From Lederbergia lenta NBRC 16444 (GTDB taxonomy: Bacteria > Bacillota > Bacilli > Bacillales > Bacillaceae_C): 64,000 nt of DNA. The notes under the pieces were generated by a model. That model was not told where the DNA came from. It searched no databases and worked only from the letters and a program-made list of their open reading frames with translations. The stretch lies in NCBI RefSeq assembly GCF_001591545.1, contig NZ_BCVC01000001.1:496001-560000 (forward strand). Reading direction: 5' to 3'. Position numbers and translations under genes: made by a program. Positions 1-8,078 of this stretch are shown piece after piece (the stretch's first letter is position 1; every line of letters starts with the position of its first letter).

Positions 1-57
1 TAAAGCGGAAATGGCCGTTTTTACCTGGCTCCATTTATTATTTCCTTGAGTTGTCAT
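1..57 (-). CDS. Unidentified protein, N-terminal fragment
   Basis: A reading frame on the minus strand starts at the ATG at 57-55 and stays open to the left edge of the window, giving MTTQGNNKWSQVKTAISAL. A strong Shine-Dalgarno sequence (GGAGGG, about 67-73 on this strand) lies just upstream, so the start looks genuine. It is divergent from tyrS. Nineteen residues are too few to identify the product. In some Bacillaceae a penicillin-binding protein gene is divergent from tyrS, but nothing here proves that. Confidence 0.5.
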   Translation of the reverse strand, partial: MTTQGNNKWSQVKTAISAL

Positions 58-140
58 ATATTAAAATCCCTCCAAAATCTCTATTATTATAGCACAAATC
101 GTTTGTTTGGTAGACTTGGAATAGATAATTTTAGTGATAT

Positions 141-170
141 TTGACATTTCTTTTTTGTTAAGTGTAAAAT
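141..170 (+). promoter_or_regulatory. Sigma-A-like promoter of tyrS
   Basis: A perfect -35 hexamer TTGACA (141-146) and a -10 TAAAAT (165-170) are separated by 18 bases. The position is right for a transcript that begins near 177 and carries the T-box leader. Confidence 0.6.
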
Positions 171-177
171 ACATATA

Positions 178-434
178 TATTACGGAATTTGAAAATAAAT
201 GGCGTGGATAGGAATAAGTAATCAGCTGTCCCTGTTTTTAGAGAGTCGGTGGTTGGTGGAAACCGACACAAACAGTGTGATGAATTACCTCCTTGAGCTT
301 TTGCTGTGAACGTTTAGTAGCGGCAAACGGTGAGCCTTCATCGTTAACAAAAATGAGCGGGGATTCATTTCCCAAGTTGGGTGGTAACACGGTAAATCAT
401 CGTCCCTTCGTTATATACGAAGGGGCGTTTTTTT
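178..434 (+). promoter_or_regulatory. T-box riboswitch (tyrosine) of tyrS
   Basis: This leader RNA reads the charging state of tRNA-Tyr. The conserved T-box core GGGTGGTAACACGG lies at about 379-392 and is followed by a terminator/antiterminator pair. A likely specifier codon UAC (tyrosine) lies at 286-288, in an unpaired stretch after the hairpin at about 246-265. Uncharged tRNA should pair with the T-box bulge and let transcription continue into tyrS. The T-box is seen directly; specifier assignment is inferred from position and the gene downstream. Confidence 0.92.
401..434 (+). terminator. T-box attenuator terminator of tyrS
   Basis: An 11-bp stem (401-411 with 418-428, one G-U pair) is followed by a run of T. 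It competes with the antiterminator formed by the T-box sequence just upstream. Confidence 0.9.
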
Positions 435-453
435 ATTTTCAAAAAGAAGGTGA

Positions 454-1722
<1,269 letters not shown>

Positions 1723-1727
1723 ACTGA

Positions 1728-1767
1728 AAAAATCAGCTTCTTTTTGTGAGAAGCTGATTTTTGCTTT
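1728..1767 (+). terminator. Rho-independent terminator of tyrS
   Basis: A 13-bp stem (AAAAATCAGCTTC with its complement, 1728-1740 and 1750-1762) encloses a short T-rich loop and runs into T-rich sequence. It starts six bases after the tyrS stop codon. Confidence 0.9.
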
Positions 1768-2114
1768 TACTACTAGCAGTGAAGCCAGGCATCCATTTTG
1801 CTTTTCTTGTAAAGAGAGATTTAAAATATACGGAGGAACGCAAAAAGTATAAGCAATTTAAGGGGAAATTGAAAGGTAGATATTTTGGGTGATTGTAGCA
1901 ATAAAATAAGGTGAATGCTGCTTGTCCCACCAAAACACCCCTCTATCGGAGGACAAAGAGAAGTAGACTGGCGGTTTTTATATAAAAAAACACTATTGAG
2001 TAACGACTAATCGTTGCTATTTTTTATTCTCAAAAAAATACACTGATAAATCAGGTTTGATGCCTGTACGAAATGATATCGACTTGCATTTTATAATGTA
2101 AGGAGATGAAATAT
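1768..2114. other. Intergenic stretch, tyrS to amidase
   Basis: No gene with a ribosome binding site is visible here. A plus-strand frame at about 1760-1891 reads as a basic, gene-like tail (containing KYTEERKKYKQFKGKLKGR) and ends at TGA near 1891, but it has no credible start. It may be the tail of a lost gene. The last 100 bases hold the leader of the amidase gene. Confidence 0.35.
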
Positions 2115-3212
2115 ATGACAATCAAACAACAATTAGTCTCCACGCGCTCAAACACATATGGTGAGAGCAATCCCTGTAATTACATTACTATCCATGAAAC
2201 AGCGAATTATAGCAAAGGCGCGGGAGCTCAAGTGCACGCTAATTTGCAATCAAACGGCTATTCCGCATCTTGGCATTACCAGGTAGACGATAAAGCGGTT
2301 ATACAGTCTTTTCCTGATAATGTACAATGTTGGCATGCTGGGGATGGAAGAGGAAAAGGGAACCTTGAATCTATTGCCATTGAAATTTGCGTCAATCTTG
2401 ATAGTGATTTTAAAAAAGCTGTAGAAAATGCAGTAGAACTCGTTAAAAACTTAATGATAAAACATAATATTCCGCTAAACAAGGTCGTTCAACATAATCA
2501 TTGGAGCGGGAAGGATTGCCCGCATAATTTGCGAAATGGTTATAAAGGTGTCAATTGGAATACATTTATTGATTTTGTAAAAAGGGCACCAAACGGAAAT
2601 AAACCTGTGACTGTGATGCCTTCTACAACTGAAAAGGGCCCTGCTCAAAGTAAGCCTTCTGCTAGTAAACCAATACAAACGACCACTATGAAGTCAGAAA
2701 GCATCGTTGACTGGATGAAAGCCAATAAAATGGACTCAAGTTATGCTAATCGTGCTACGTTAGCGGCACAGCAAGGGATAAAAGATTATAAAGGTACAGC
2801 GGCACAAAATATTACGCTACTATCTAAGTTAAAAAAAGAATATAAACCTAAAACGACTACTTCTAAATCTGAGACGATAAAGTCAGGCAGTGTGGTTGAT
2901 TACATGAATAGCGAGGGTATGAATTCGAGCTTTGCAAATCGGAAAAAGCTAGCGGGTCAATATGGTATCAAAAATTATTCAGGTACCGCCGCGCAAAATA
3001 TAACACTTCTGAATAAGCTTAAAAATAGTAAATCGGTAAGTAAGCCGAAAAATGAAGTGAAAACCAATTCAATTGTAGATTGGATGAAAACTAATCATAT
3101 GGATTCGAGCTATACCAATCGTGCAAAACTTGCTCAAAAGTACGGCATTAGTGGCTATAAAGGTACAGCGGCTCAAAACATAGTATTATTAAACAAACTC
3201 AAGGATAAATAA
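2115..3212 (+). CDS. N-acetylmuramoyl-L-alanine amidase, phage endolysin type
   Basis: The N-terminal ~160 residues match the amidase_2 (PGRP-like) family, which cuts the amide bond between N-acetylmuramic acid and L-alanine in peptidoglycan. Zinc-ligand candidates are seen: His in YITIHETAN, His in VVQHNHWSGKDCPHN and the following Cys/His. There is no signal peptide, as in phage endolysins. After a Ser/Thr/Pro/Lys linker come three ~45-residue repeats (from about residues 196, 258 and 318), each with pattern S-V-D-(W/Y)-M...SS(Y/F)ANR...GTAAQN-LL-KLK, probably for cell-wall binding. I chose the ATG at 2115 because AAGGAG (2099-2104) lies 10 bases upstream; the earlier in-frame ATG at 2106 sits against the SD. 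No holin or other phage gene is adjacent. Confidence 0.88.
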   Translation: MTIKQQLVSTRSNTYGESNPCNYITIHETANYSKGAGAQVHANLQSNGYSASWHYQVDDKAVIQSFPDNVQCWHAGDGRGKGNLESIAIEICVNLDSDFKKAVENAVELVKNLMIKHNIPLNKVVQHNHWSGKDCPHNLRNGYKGVNWNTFIDFVKRAPNGNKPVTVMPSTTEKGPAQSKPSASKPIQTTTMKSESIVDWMKANKMDSSYANRATLAAQQGIKDYKGTAAQNITLLSKLKKEYKPKTTTSKSETIKSGSVVDYMNSEGMNSSFANRKKLAGQYGIKNYSGTAAQNITLLNKLKNSKSVSKPKNEVKTNSIVDWMKTNHMDSSYTNRAKLAQKYGISGYKGTAAQNIVLLNKLKDK

Positions 3213-3233
3213 CTTAATATAGAAATTTTTCGG

Positions 3234-3291
3234 GAAAGCACCCCCTCGAAGTTGAAATTATCAAATTCGAGGGGCTTAAAATTTTGCTTTC
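3234..3291 (+). terminator. Stem-loop after amidase gene
   Basis: A 9-bp stem CCCCTCGAA/TTCGAGGGG (3242-3250, 3266-3274) lies inside an outer pairing GAAAGCA/TGCTTTC. The following sequence is only moderately T-rich, so termination is probable but not certain. Confidence 0.5.
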
Positions 3292-3406
3292 TGAAAAGAA
3301 GGAAAGTACAATTTAATAGCTTATCATACAAGCTCAAATTTCTTGGTCGTCTCTTGATGAATGAACAGCCAATGTATTTTTTGAAACGACCCTTTTGTAA
3401 AATGAG

Positions 3407-3436
3407 TTGACAAAAGAAAGTGATTAACTATATAAT
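3407..3436 (+). promoter_or_regulatory. Sigma-A-like promoter of the MarR-family gene
   Basis: A perfect TTGACA (3407-3412) and a perfect TATAAT (3431-3436) are separated by 18 bases, directly upstream of the MhqR-like gene. Confidence 0.8.
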
Positions 3437-3439
3437 TAC

Positions 3440-3456
3440 AATGAATTCGAGATAAA
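3440..3456 (+). promoter_or_regulatory. MhqR-box-like operator half-site
   Basis: Immediately after the -10 element, GAATTCGAGATAA matches the right half of the B. subtilis MhqR operator as I recall it (an inverted repeat centred on AATT, ATCTCGAATTCGAGAT). The left half is degenerate. Its position over the start of transcription suggests autorepression. The site is seen; the function is inferred. Confidence 0.45.
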
Positions 3457-3474
3457 TAAAGAGGAATGGTAACC

Positions 3475-3924
3475 ATGAATAATCAGGATAAAAAACAAGA
3501 GGATTTGTCTCTAAAGTTATTTGTTGTTTTGTCCCGAGCTTTACAATCAATAAAAAAGCGTGTGGAGGAAGACATAAAGTGTTTGGGACTAAATCCAACT
3601 GAATTTGCAGTTCTTGAATTGATTTATAGTAAAGGGGATCAACCAATACAAAAAATTGGAGATAAAGTATTAATTGCAAGTAGTAGTATTACCTATGTGG
3701 TAGACAAGTTAGAGAAAAAGAATTTGATAGAGAGAAAACCTTGTCCGAAAGATCGCCGTATCACATATGCTGCAATGACAGCGGCAGGAACTGAATTAAT
3801 GAACGATGTTTTTCCTAAACATAGAGCAGCCATGCAAGAAATATGTGCTGGATTGGATGCTAATGAAAAAGAGAAGATGATTAAACAATTAAAAAAATTA
3901 GGATATCACGCTCAGGGTCTCTAA
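3475..3924 (+). CDS. MarR-family regulator, MhqR-like
   Basis: A 149-residue winged-helix MarR protein. The segment LNPTEFAVLELIYSKGDQP and the wing/recognition region SSSITYVVDKLEKK are close to B. subtilis MhqR (YkvE), the repressor of quinone and diamide detoxification genes. MhqR-type boxes flank the gene (about 3440-3456 and 3940-3955), supporting the assignment. The ATG at 3475 is preferred over the in-frame ATG at 3466 because the SD (GAGGA, 3461-3465) is 9 bases from the former and overlaps the latter. No quinone-detoxification target gene is adjacent, so its regulon must be elsewhere. Family is certain; the MhqR orthology is likely. Confidence 0.8.
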   Translation: MNNQDKKQEDLSLKLFVVLSRALQSIKKRVEEDIKCLGLNPTEFAVLELIYSKGDQPIQKIGDKVLIASSSITYVVDKLEKKNLIERKPCPKDRRITYAAMTAAGTELMNDVFPKHRAAMQEICAGLDANEKEKMIKQLKKLGYHAQGL

Positions 3925-3937
3925 TTTTTTTAGATAA

Positions 3938-3956
3938 ATACCTCGAATTCGTAAAT
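3938..3956 (+). promoter_or_regulatory. Second MhqR-box-like site
   Basis: ACCTCGAATTCGTAAAT, just after the regulator stop codon, matches the left half and centre of the MhqR inverted repeat. No gene start lies downstream in that orientation, so this site may be decorative or a relic. Confidence 0.35.
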
Positions 3957-4023
3957 TATGAATTTGTATAAAAGAATTAATGTAGTAATAATATTTCTCA
4001 TACTGAGAATAACAATGGTTTAC

Positions 4024-4076
4024 AAAAAAAGGCCCCCCCACTCTTGTTTTACAAGGGTGGAGGGCCTTTTTTTTAA
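4024..4076. terminator. Bidirectional terminator between mhqR-like gene and rpsD
   Basis: A long GC-rich hairpin (about 4029-4070) is flanked by A-run on the left and T-run on the right. It can serve the MarR gene on the plus strand and rpsD on the minus strand. Confidence 0.88.
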
Positions 4077-4101
4077 TACTATGTTCTAAAAAGAACTAAA
4101 A

Positions 4102-4704
4102 TTAACGTGAGTAGAACTCAACGATAAATGCTTCGTTAATTTCTGCAGGAAGTTCAGAACGTTCAGGTAAACGTGTGAAAGTTCCTTCAAGTTTTTCAGC
4201 ATCAAAAGAAACATATTCAGGTACGAAGTTTGTAGCTTCAACTGATTCTTTGATGATTGCAAGGTTATTTGATTTTTCGCGAACACCGATTACTTGTCCA
4301 GGTGCTACTTGGTAAGATGGAATGTCAACGCGACTTCCGTCTACAAGAATGTGACCGTGGTTTACAAGTTGACGAGCTTGACGGCGAGTACGAGCTAGGC
4401 CGAGACGATAAACAATGTTATCAAGGCGTTGTTCAAGAAGAATCATGAAGTTTTCACCGTGTTTACCTTGCATTTTTCCTGCTCTAACGAATGCGTTTTT
4501 GAATTGGCGTTCGTTTACACCGTACATGTGACGGAGTTTTTGTTTTTCTTGTAATTGAAGACCGTATTCAGAAAGTTTTTTGCGTTGATTTGGACCATGT
4601 TGTCCAGGCGCGTAAGGGCGCTTTTCTAATTCTTTCCCAGTACCGCTCAAAGAAATTCCGAGACGGCGGGAGATTTTCCAGCTTGGGCCAGTATATCGAG
4701 ACAT
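4102..4704 (-). CDS. rpsD: 30S ribosomal protein S4
   Basis: Primary 16S rRNA-binding protein that nucleates assembly of the small subunit and contributes to decoding fidelity. It has 200 residues, the usual Bacillus length. The N-terminal part ([16 protein letters not shown]) lacks the cysteine zinc motif, so it is the zinc-free (C-minus) form. The S4 RNA-binding fold is recognisable from [18 protein letters not shown] onward. SD GAGGAGGAG precedes the start. Transcription runs against tyrS, as in B. subtilis. The leader upstream fits S4 autoregulation. Confidence 0.97.
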   Translation of the reverse strand: MSRYTGPSWKISRRLGISLSGTGKELEKRPYAPGQHGPNQRKKLSEYGLQLQEKQKLRHMYGVNERQFKNAFVRAGKMQGKHGENFMILLEQRLDNIVYRLGLARTRRQARQLVNHGHILVDGSRVDIPSYQVAPGQVIGVREKSNNLAIIKESVEATNFVPEYVSFDAEKLEGTFTRLPERSELPAEINEAFIVEFYSR

Positions 4705-4719
4705 AAAGAGTCTCCTCCT

Positions 4720-4880
4720 CTGTTTTTATTTTGTTGTAAAATAAAAACCAAATATGAGATAACATAGTAGGGTATTTTATTTTCATGCACCATCGCCCTA
4801 GCAGCGACGGGTTACGCGATGCACCTCTCAATTAGAGGAATAAAATACGAACAACTAGTATTCATTAAGGCTGCACTATT
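4720..4880 (-). promoter_or_regulatory. rpsD leader RNA (S4 autoregulatory element)
   Basis: Between the promoter and rpsD lies ~165 bases of transcribed leader with several pairings on the minus strand, including CCTCTAATTGAGAGG (an AATT-capped hairpin) and GCATCGC with GCGATGGTGC. Layout resembles the known Firmicute rpsD leader, where S4 binds a pseudoknot and represses its own translation. The pairings are seen; the match to the Rfam family is recalled, not computed. Confidence 0.6.
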
Positions 4881-4893
4881 TTACACAAAGCTC

Positions 4894-4922
4894 ATTGTAT
4901 AATTATTAAATGCTTAAGTCAA
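4894..4922 (-). promoter_or_regulatory. Sigma-A-like promoter of rpsD
   Basis: On the minus strand a -35 TTGACT (4922-4917) and a -10 TACAAT (4899-4894) are separated by 17 bases. Confidence 0.75.
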
Positions 4923-5088
4923 GTTTAATATATAAATACATAATAAAAAAGTATGGGTAAAAAGTTTTAGTTATGTTATAATACTTACTATAAATAAGCA
5001 TGTAAATGTAGTGTATATATTATAAATGTGAGTAAATGGGTATTTAGTCTTATGTATAAATGATCATAAATATACTAGGGGGATATAA
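4923..5088 (+). other. AT-rich region upstream of dgcP
   Basis: An AT-rich stretch separates the divergent rpsD and dgcP genes. GGGGG at about 5078-5082 is the SD of dgcP. A promoter such as TTATGTTATAATACTT near 4971-4986 is possible. Nothing else is recognisable. Confidence 0.4.
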
Positions 5089-6513
5089 ATGAAAATTAAT
5101 CGGACAAATCCCATTATAAATTATAAATCAGTTGAAGAAGTAAAATATAGAGAGCTATTTAAGGTAACGGAGAAATTCCATTCAACCATGGATATCTCAA
5201 GTGTATTAGCAGAGATTATTCAAACACTTCAAAAGGTATTTCCGCAGTATGAGTATTGCTTGTTGATGTCTAATGACCATAATAACTCGGATGATCTACC
5301 AATTAAAGAGCTTGAATATAACTCGGAAAACCTTACGGCTATCTCTTCTTACGTGAACGGGACTGTAGAGATAGAAAATGATGGTGATTGTCTTCATTTA
5401 TACGCACCATTGAAAGGAAAGCAAGGAGTATATGGCGTCTTGCAAGTGCAAACGGATGCTCCCGCACCTATAAAAAATGAAGAAATTGATTTTATTCGTT
5501 TATTAGCTAATACCGCTGGTAGCGCATTAGAAAACGCTAAGCTCTATCAACAATCGCGGAAACTGATTGATGATTTAAGATTTATAAATGAGACATCGTA
5601 CGAATTAAATGCTACATCTAGTCTTAAGGAAACGATTCAATTCTTGGTTGCAAAGGTGACAAGCTTTTTTTCCGCATCAGCAATAGGGTTTATTTTTTTG
5701 GAAAAAGAAGAGGTGGAAGTGCTAGCCGAAAGTTCCGACTTTTTTCATGAGGATATAGCCAAAGTATTTATTGGTTACATATATGAAGTAATACAGGTCG
5801 AAAAAGATGGAATATTTATAGGTGACACTCAACAACTGAAAGTGGAGATGTCATGTCCTTATGGGACAATAATGGCAGTACCGATGACTGCCGGTGAAGC
5901 AATGAAAGGGATAGTGATAGCAGTTGCCGCTGAACCGTATAGTTTTACATTCGATATGTTTAAATTATTTCAATCAATTATTCATAGGTCGACCTTGGCA
6001 ATTTTTAATTCTATGTTAAGAGAAAAATTAGAAAAAATGGTAGTGACAGATCATTTAACACAATTATTTGCAAGGGATTATTTAAATGATGAGATTGAGC
6101 TTTCAATGCAGGCTGATCATGAAGGGACATTTATTTTGATGGATCTCGATGATTTTAAGCATATTAACGATACCTATGGTCATCAAGTAGGTGATGAAGT
6201 ATTGATTCAAGTGGCCAACCTAATTAAAGATCATCTTAGGTTAACTGATATAGGTGCTCGTTGGGGTGGGGAAGAGTTGGCAGTTTATTTGCCTAATGTT
6301 GAACTAGCAATCGGTATTCAAATTGCTCAACGCCTACGTGAAATTATATCTAAATCAACAAAACCAAAAGTGACAGTTACCTGTGGCATATCTCACTGGG
6401 TATATGGCTATAAAGATGAAGTGAAATATTTATTTAAGCGAGCAGATACCGCCCTTTATGAAGCGAAGCGAGCAGGAAAAAACAGAATTGCTGTAAAAGA
6501 GATTCAAAAATAG
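5089..6513 (+). CDS. dgcP: Diguanylate cyclase with GAF domains (DgcP/YtrP type)
   Basis: Makes cyclic di-GMP from two GTP. About 310 N-terminal residues form two GAF-like segments (roughly 20-150 and 165-310), followed by a GGDEF domain from about 325. The active-site loop is GGEEL (393-397), a common active variant of GG(D/E)EF. An inhibitory I-site RxxD (RLTD, 384-387) lies exactly five residues upstream, so product feedback inhibition is expected. FILMDLDDFKHINDTYGH carries the metal-binding aspartates. No transmembrane segment is visible. Position between rpsD and the fRMsr gene matches B. subtilis ytrP. Confidence 0.9.
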   Translation: MKINRTNPIINYKSVEEVKYRELFKVTEKFHSTMDISSVLAEIIQTLQKVFPQYEYCLLMSNDHNNSDDLPIKELEYNSENLTAISSYVNGTVEIENDGDCLHLYAPLKGKQGVYGVLQVQTDAPAPIKNEEIDFIRLLANTAGSALENAKLYQQSRKLIDDLRFINETSYELNATSSLKETIQFLVAKVTSFFSASAIGFIFLEKEEVEVLAESSDFFHEDIAKVFIGYIYEVIQVEKDGIFIGDTQQLKVEMSCPYGTIMAVPMTAGEAMKGIVIAVAAEPYSFTFDMFKLFQSIIHRSTLAIFNSMLREKLEKMVVTDHLTQLFARDYLNDEIELSMQADHEGTFILMDLDDFKHINDTYGHQVGDEVLIQVANLIKDHLRLTDIGARWGGEELAVYLPNVELAIGIQIAQRLREIISKSTKPKVTVTCGISHWVYGYKDEVKYLFKRADTALYEAKRAGKNRIAVKEIQK

Positions 6514-6554
6514 AAAAGCGTTTTGCTTATTGACGCAGCAAAATTTAGAAAAGC

Positions 6555-6590
6555 AAAAAACGGGCCCAGTAACGGCCCGTTTTTGTTTAT
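6555..6590. terminator. Bidirectional terminator, dgcP / fRMsr gene
   Basis: Stem AACGGGCC/GGCCCGTT (about 6559-6567 and 6574-6581) has an A-run before and a T-run after, so it can act on both converging genes. Confidence 0.88.
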
Positions 6591-7066
6591 ATATGTTTTA
6601 AAAGTGTTTCGGTGAATTCTTCCAACTTTTCTTTATCTACCTCATCAAATCGATCTTTTTCTGGGCTGTCAATATCTAGAACGCCAATTGTTTGACCATT
6701 TTTAATAAGTGGAATAACAATTTCCGACTGGGATGCAGCGTCACAAGCAATGTGACCTGGGAAAGCATTGACATCGGCAACAACGAAGGTTGCTTTTTGC
6801 TCTGCGGAAGTTCCACACACACCTTTACCGAGTGGAATTCTTACACATGCTGGCAATCCTTGAAATGGTCCAAGTACAAGCTCGTCTTCTTCAAGTAGGT
6901 AAAAACCTACCCAATTAATCCGCTCTAAAAATTGACCGAGCAAAGCGGATGCATTACTTAAATTGGCAATGCGATTTGTTTCCCCTTCTAATAATGCATC
7001 TAATTGTTTGATTAATAGGTCATAACTTTGAACTCTATCTTTACTATAACTTTTAACTTCAAACAT
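6587..7066 (-). CDS. ytsP: Free methionine-(R)-sulfoxide reductase (GAF type)
   Basis: Reduces free methionine-R-sulfoxide, a GAF-fold enzyme related to E. coli YebR/MsrC. The three functional cysteines are at 74, 84 and 108 in LPACVRI, KGVCGTSA and HIACDAAS. Their spacing of 10 and 24 residues is the same as in E. coli (84, 94, 118). At 159 residues it is a full-length single GAF domain. SD AAGGGTGG lies just upstream. Location next to dgcP and refZ matches B. subtilis ytsP. Confidence 0.93.
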   Translation of the reverse strand: MFEVKSYSKDRVQSYDLLIKQLDALLEGETNRIANLSNASALLGQFLERINWVGFYLLEEDELVLGPFQGLPACVRIPLGKGVCGTSAEQKATFVVADVNAFPGHIACDAASQSEIVIPLIKNGQTIGVLDIDSPEKDRFDEVDKEKLEEFTETLLKHI

Positions 7067-7232
7067 AATTCCACCCTTTCCTACAAATAAAACATTGTTT
7101 TTCAGTTTTCTAAAAAAACTGTCGAGAACTAATCAAAGGAATCCATCACATTATGGAGAAATCATATAGTATCATTATTATTAATTTTACACATAATTTC
7201 AAAATATTCAAGACAAGAGAAGGAGAGGGCCG

Positions 7233-7889
7233 ATGACGGTACAAGGTAGGACAACGAAGGAAGCTATTATTGAAGCGGCAATCGCATTATTCAATACAAA
7301 AAGTTTCCAAGGAACAACCATAAGGGATATTGCGGGGAAAGCTGATGTGAATATCGCGAACATTTCGTATTACTTTCAGGGAAAGCAAGGTTTGTTAGAG
7401 GCATGTCTTGTTAGTTTTTTTGATCCTTATGTGGCTTGTCTAGAAGAAGAGGCGAAAAGGTTAAAAAAGGACAATGCTCGTTTGTGTTTGAATAAAGCAT
7501 TAAAAAGGATACTGCACTTTCAAAGTGACAATCATTTGCTCGCACGGTTTGTATGGAGAGAAGTTTCAATTGATTCGCAGTTATCTAGAGAAGTTATTTC
7601 TTCTTATTTAATGAAGGAACGCTTTTACTTTAAAAAGATGATTCAAGCGGCATTTCAAGATCAGAAAACCATATTTCCAATGGATATGCTAGTTATTCAA
7701 TTAAAAGGAATGCTTATGATGCCATATTTAAACAGTCAATATATTAGAGAAGTGTGGGGGATTATTCCGCAAGAACGATATTTTGCCGATAAATATTTAC
7801 TGGCCATTCAAGATTGGATAGAGGCTTCAGTCAGTAGCTCCAAACCAACTTGCCACTTAAATTCAATACCCATTCGTCATACGATATAA
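7233..7889 (+). CDS. refZ: TetR-family regulator of FtsZ, RefZ
   Basis: TetR-like DNA-binding protein. The N-terminal helix-turn-helix lies at about 25-50 (GTTIRDIAGKADVNIANISY), followed by YYFQGKQGLLEA typical of the family. B. subtilis RefZ (YttP) binds motifs around the origin and modulates FtsZ placement during sporulation. Length and the position directly before ezrA support orthology. SD AAGGAG is 7 bases before the ATG. No obvious palindromic RefZ-binding motif was seen upstream. Confidence 0.85.
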   Translation: MTVQGRTTKEAIIEAAIALFNTKSFQGTTIRDIAGKADVNIANISYYFQGKQGLLEACLVSFFDPYVACLEEEAKRLKKDNARLCLNKALKRILHFQSDNHLLARFVWREVSIDSQLSREVISSYLMKERFYFKKMIQAAFQDQKTIFPMDMLVIQLKGMLMMPYLNSQYIREVWGIIPQERYFADKYLLAIQDWIEASVSSSKPTCHLNSIPIRHTI

Positions 7890-7895
7890 TATAAA

Positions 7896-7969
7896 AAAAC
7901 CGCCATATATAACGGCGGTTTTTATCATTTATTAAAAAATATCTTAAAAAGCATGAGAAAAATGCTTTT
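7896..7969 (+). terminator. Terminator(s) after refZ
   Basis: AACCGCC/GGCGGTT (7898-7904, 7914-7920) with flanking A and T runs is a strong terminator. A second, weaker hairpin AAAAGCAT/ATGCTTTT follows at 7947-7969. Confidence 0.85.
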
Positions 7970-8078
7970 ATTGGTCAAAAAATGTCGCTCTCATGGTATT
8001 ATAGAAGAATATAACTTTAAATTAATGAATTTATGATAAATAGCTGATAAGAATGACGGGTGGAACAGGGGGCTTACA

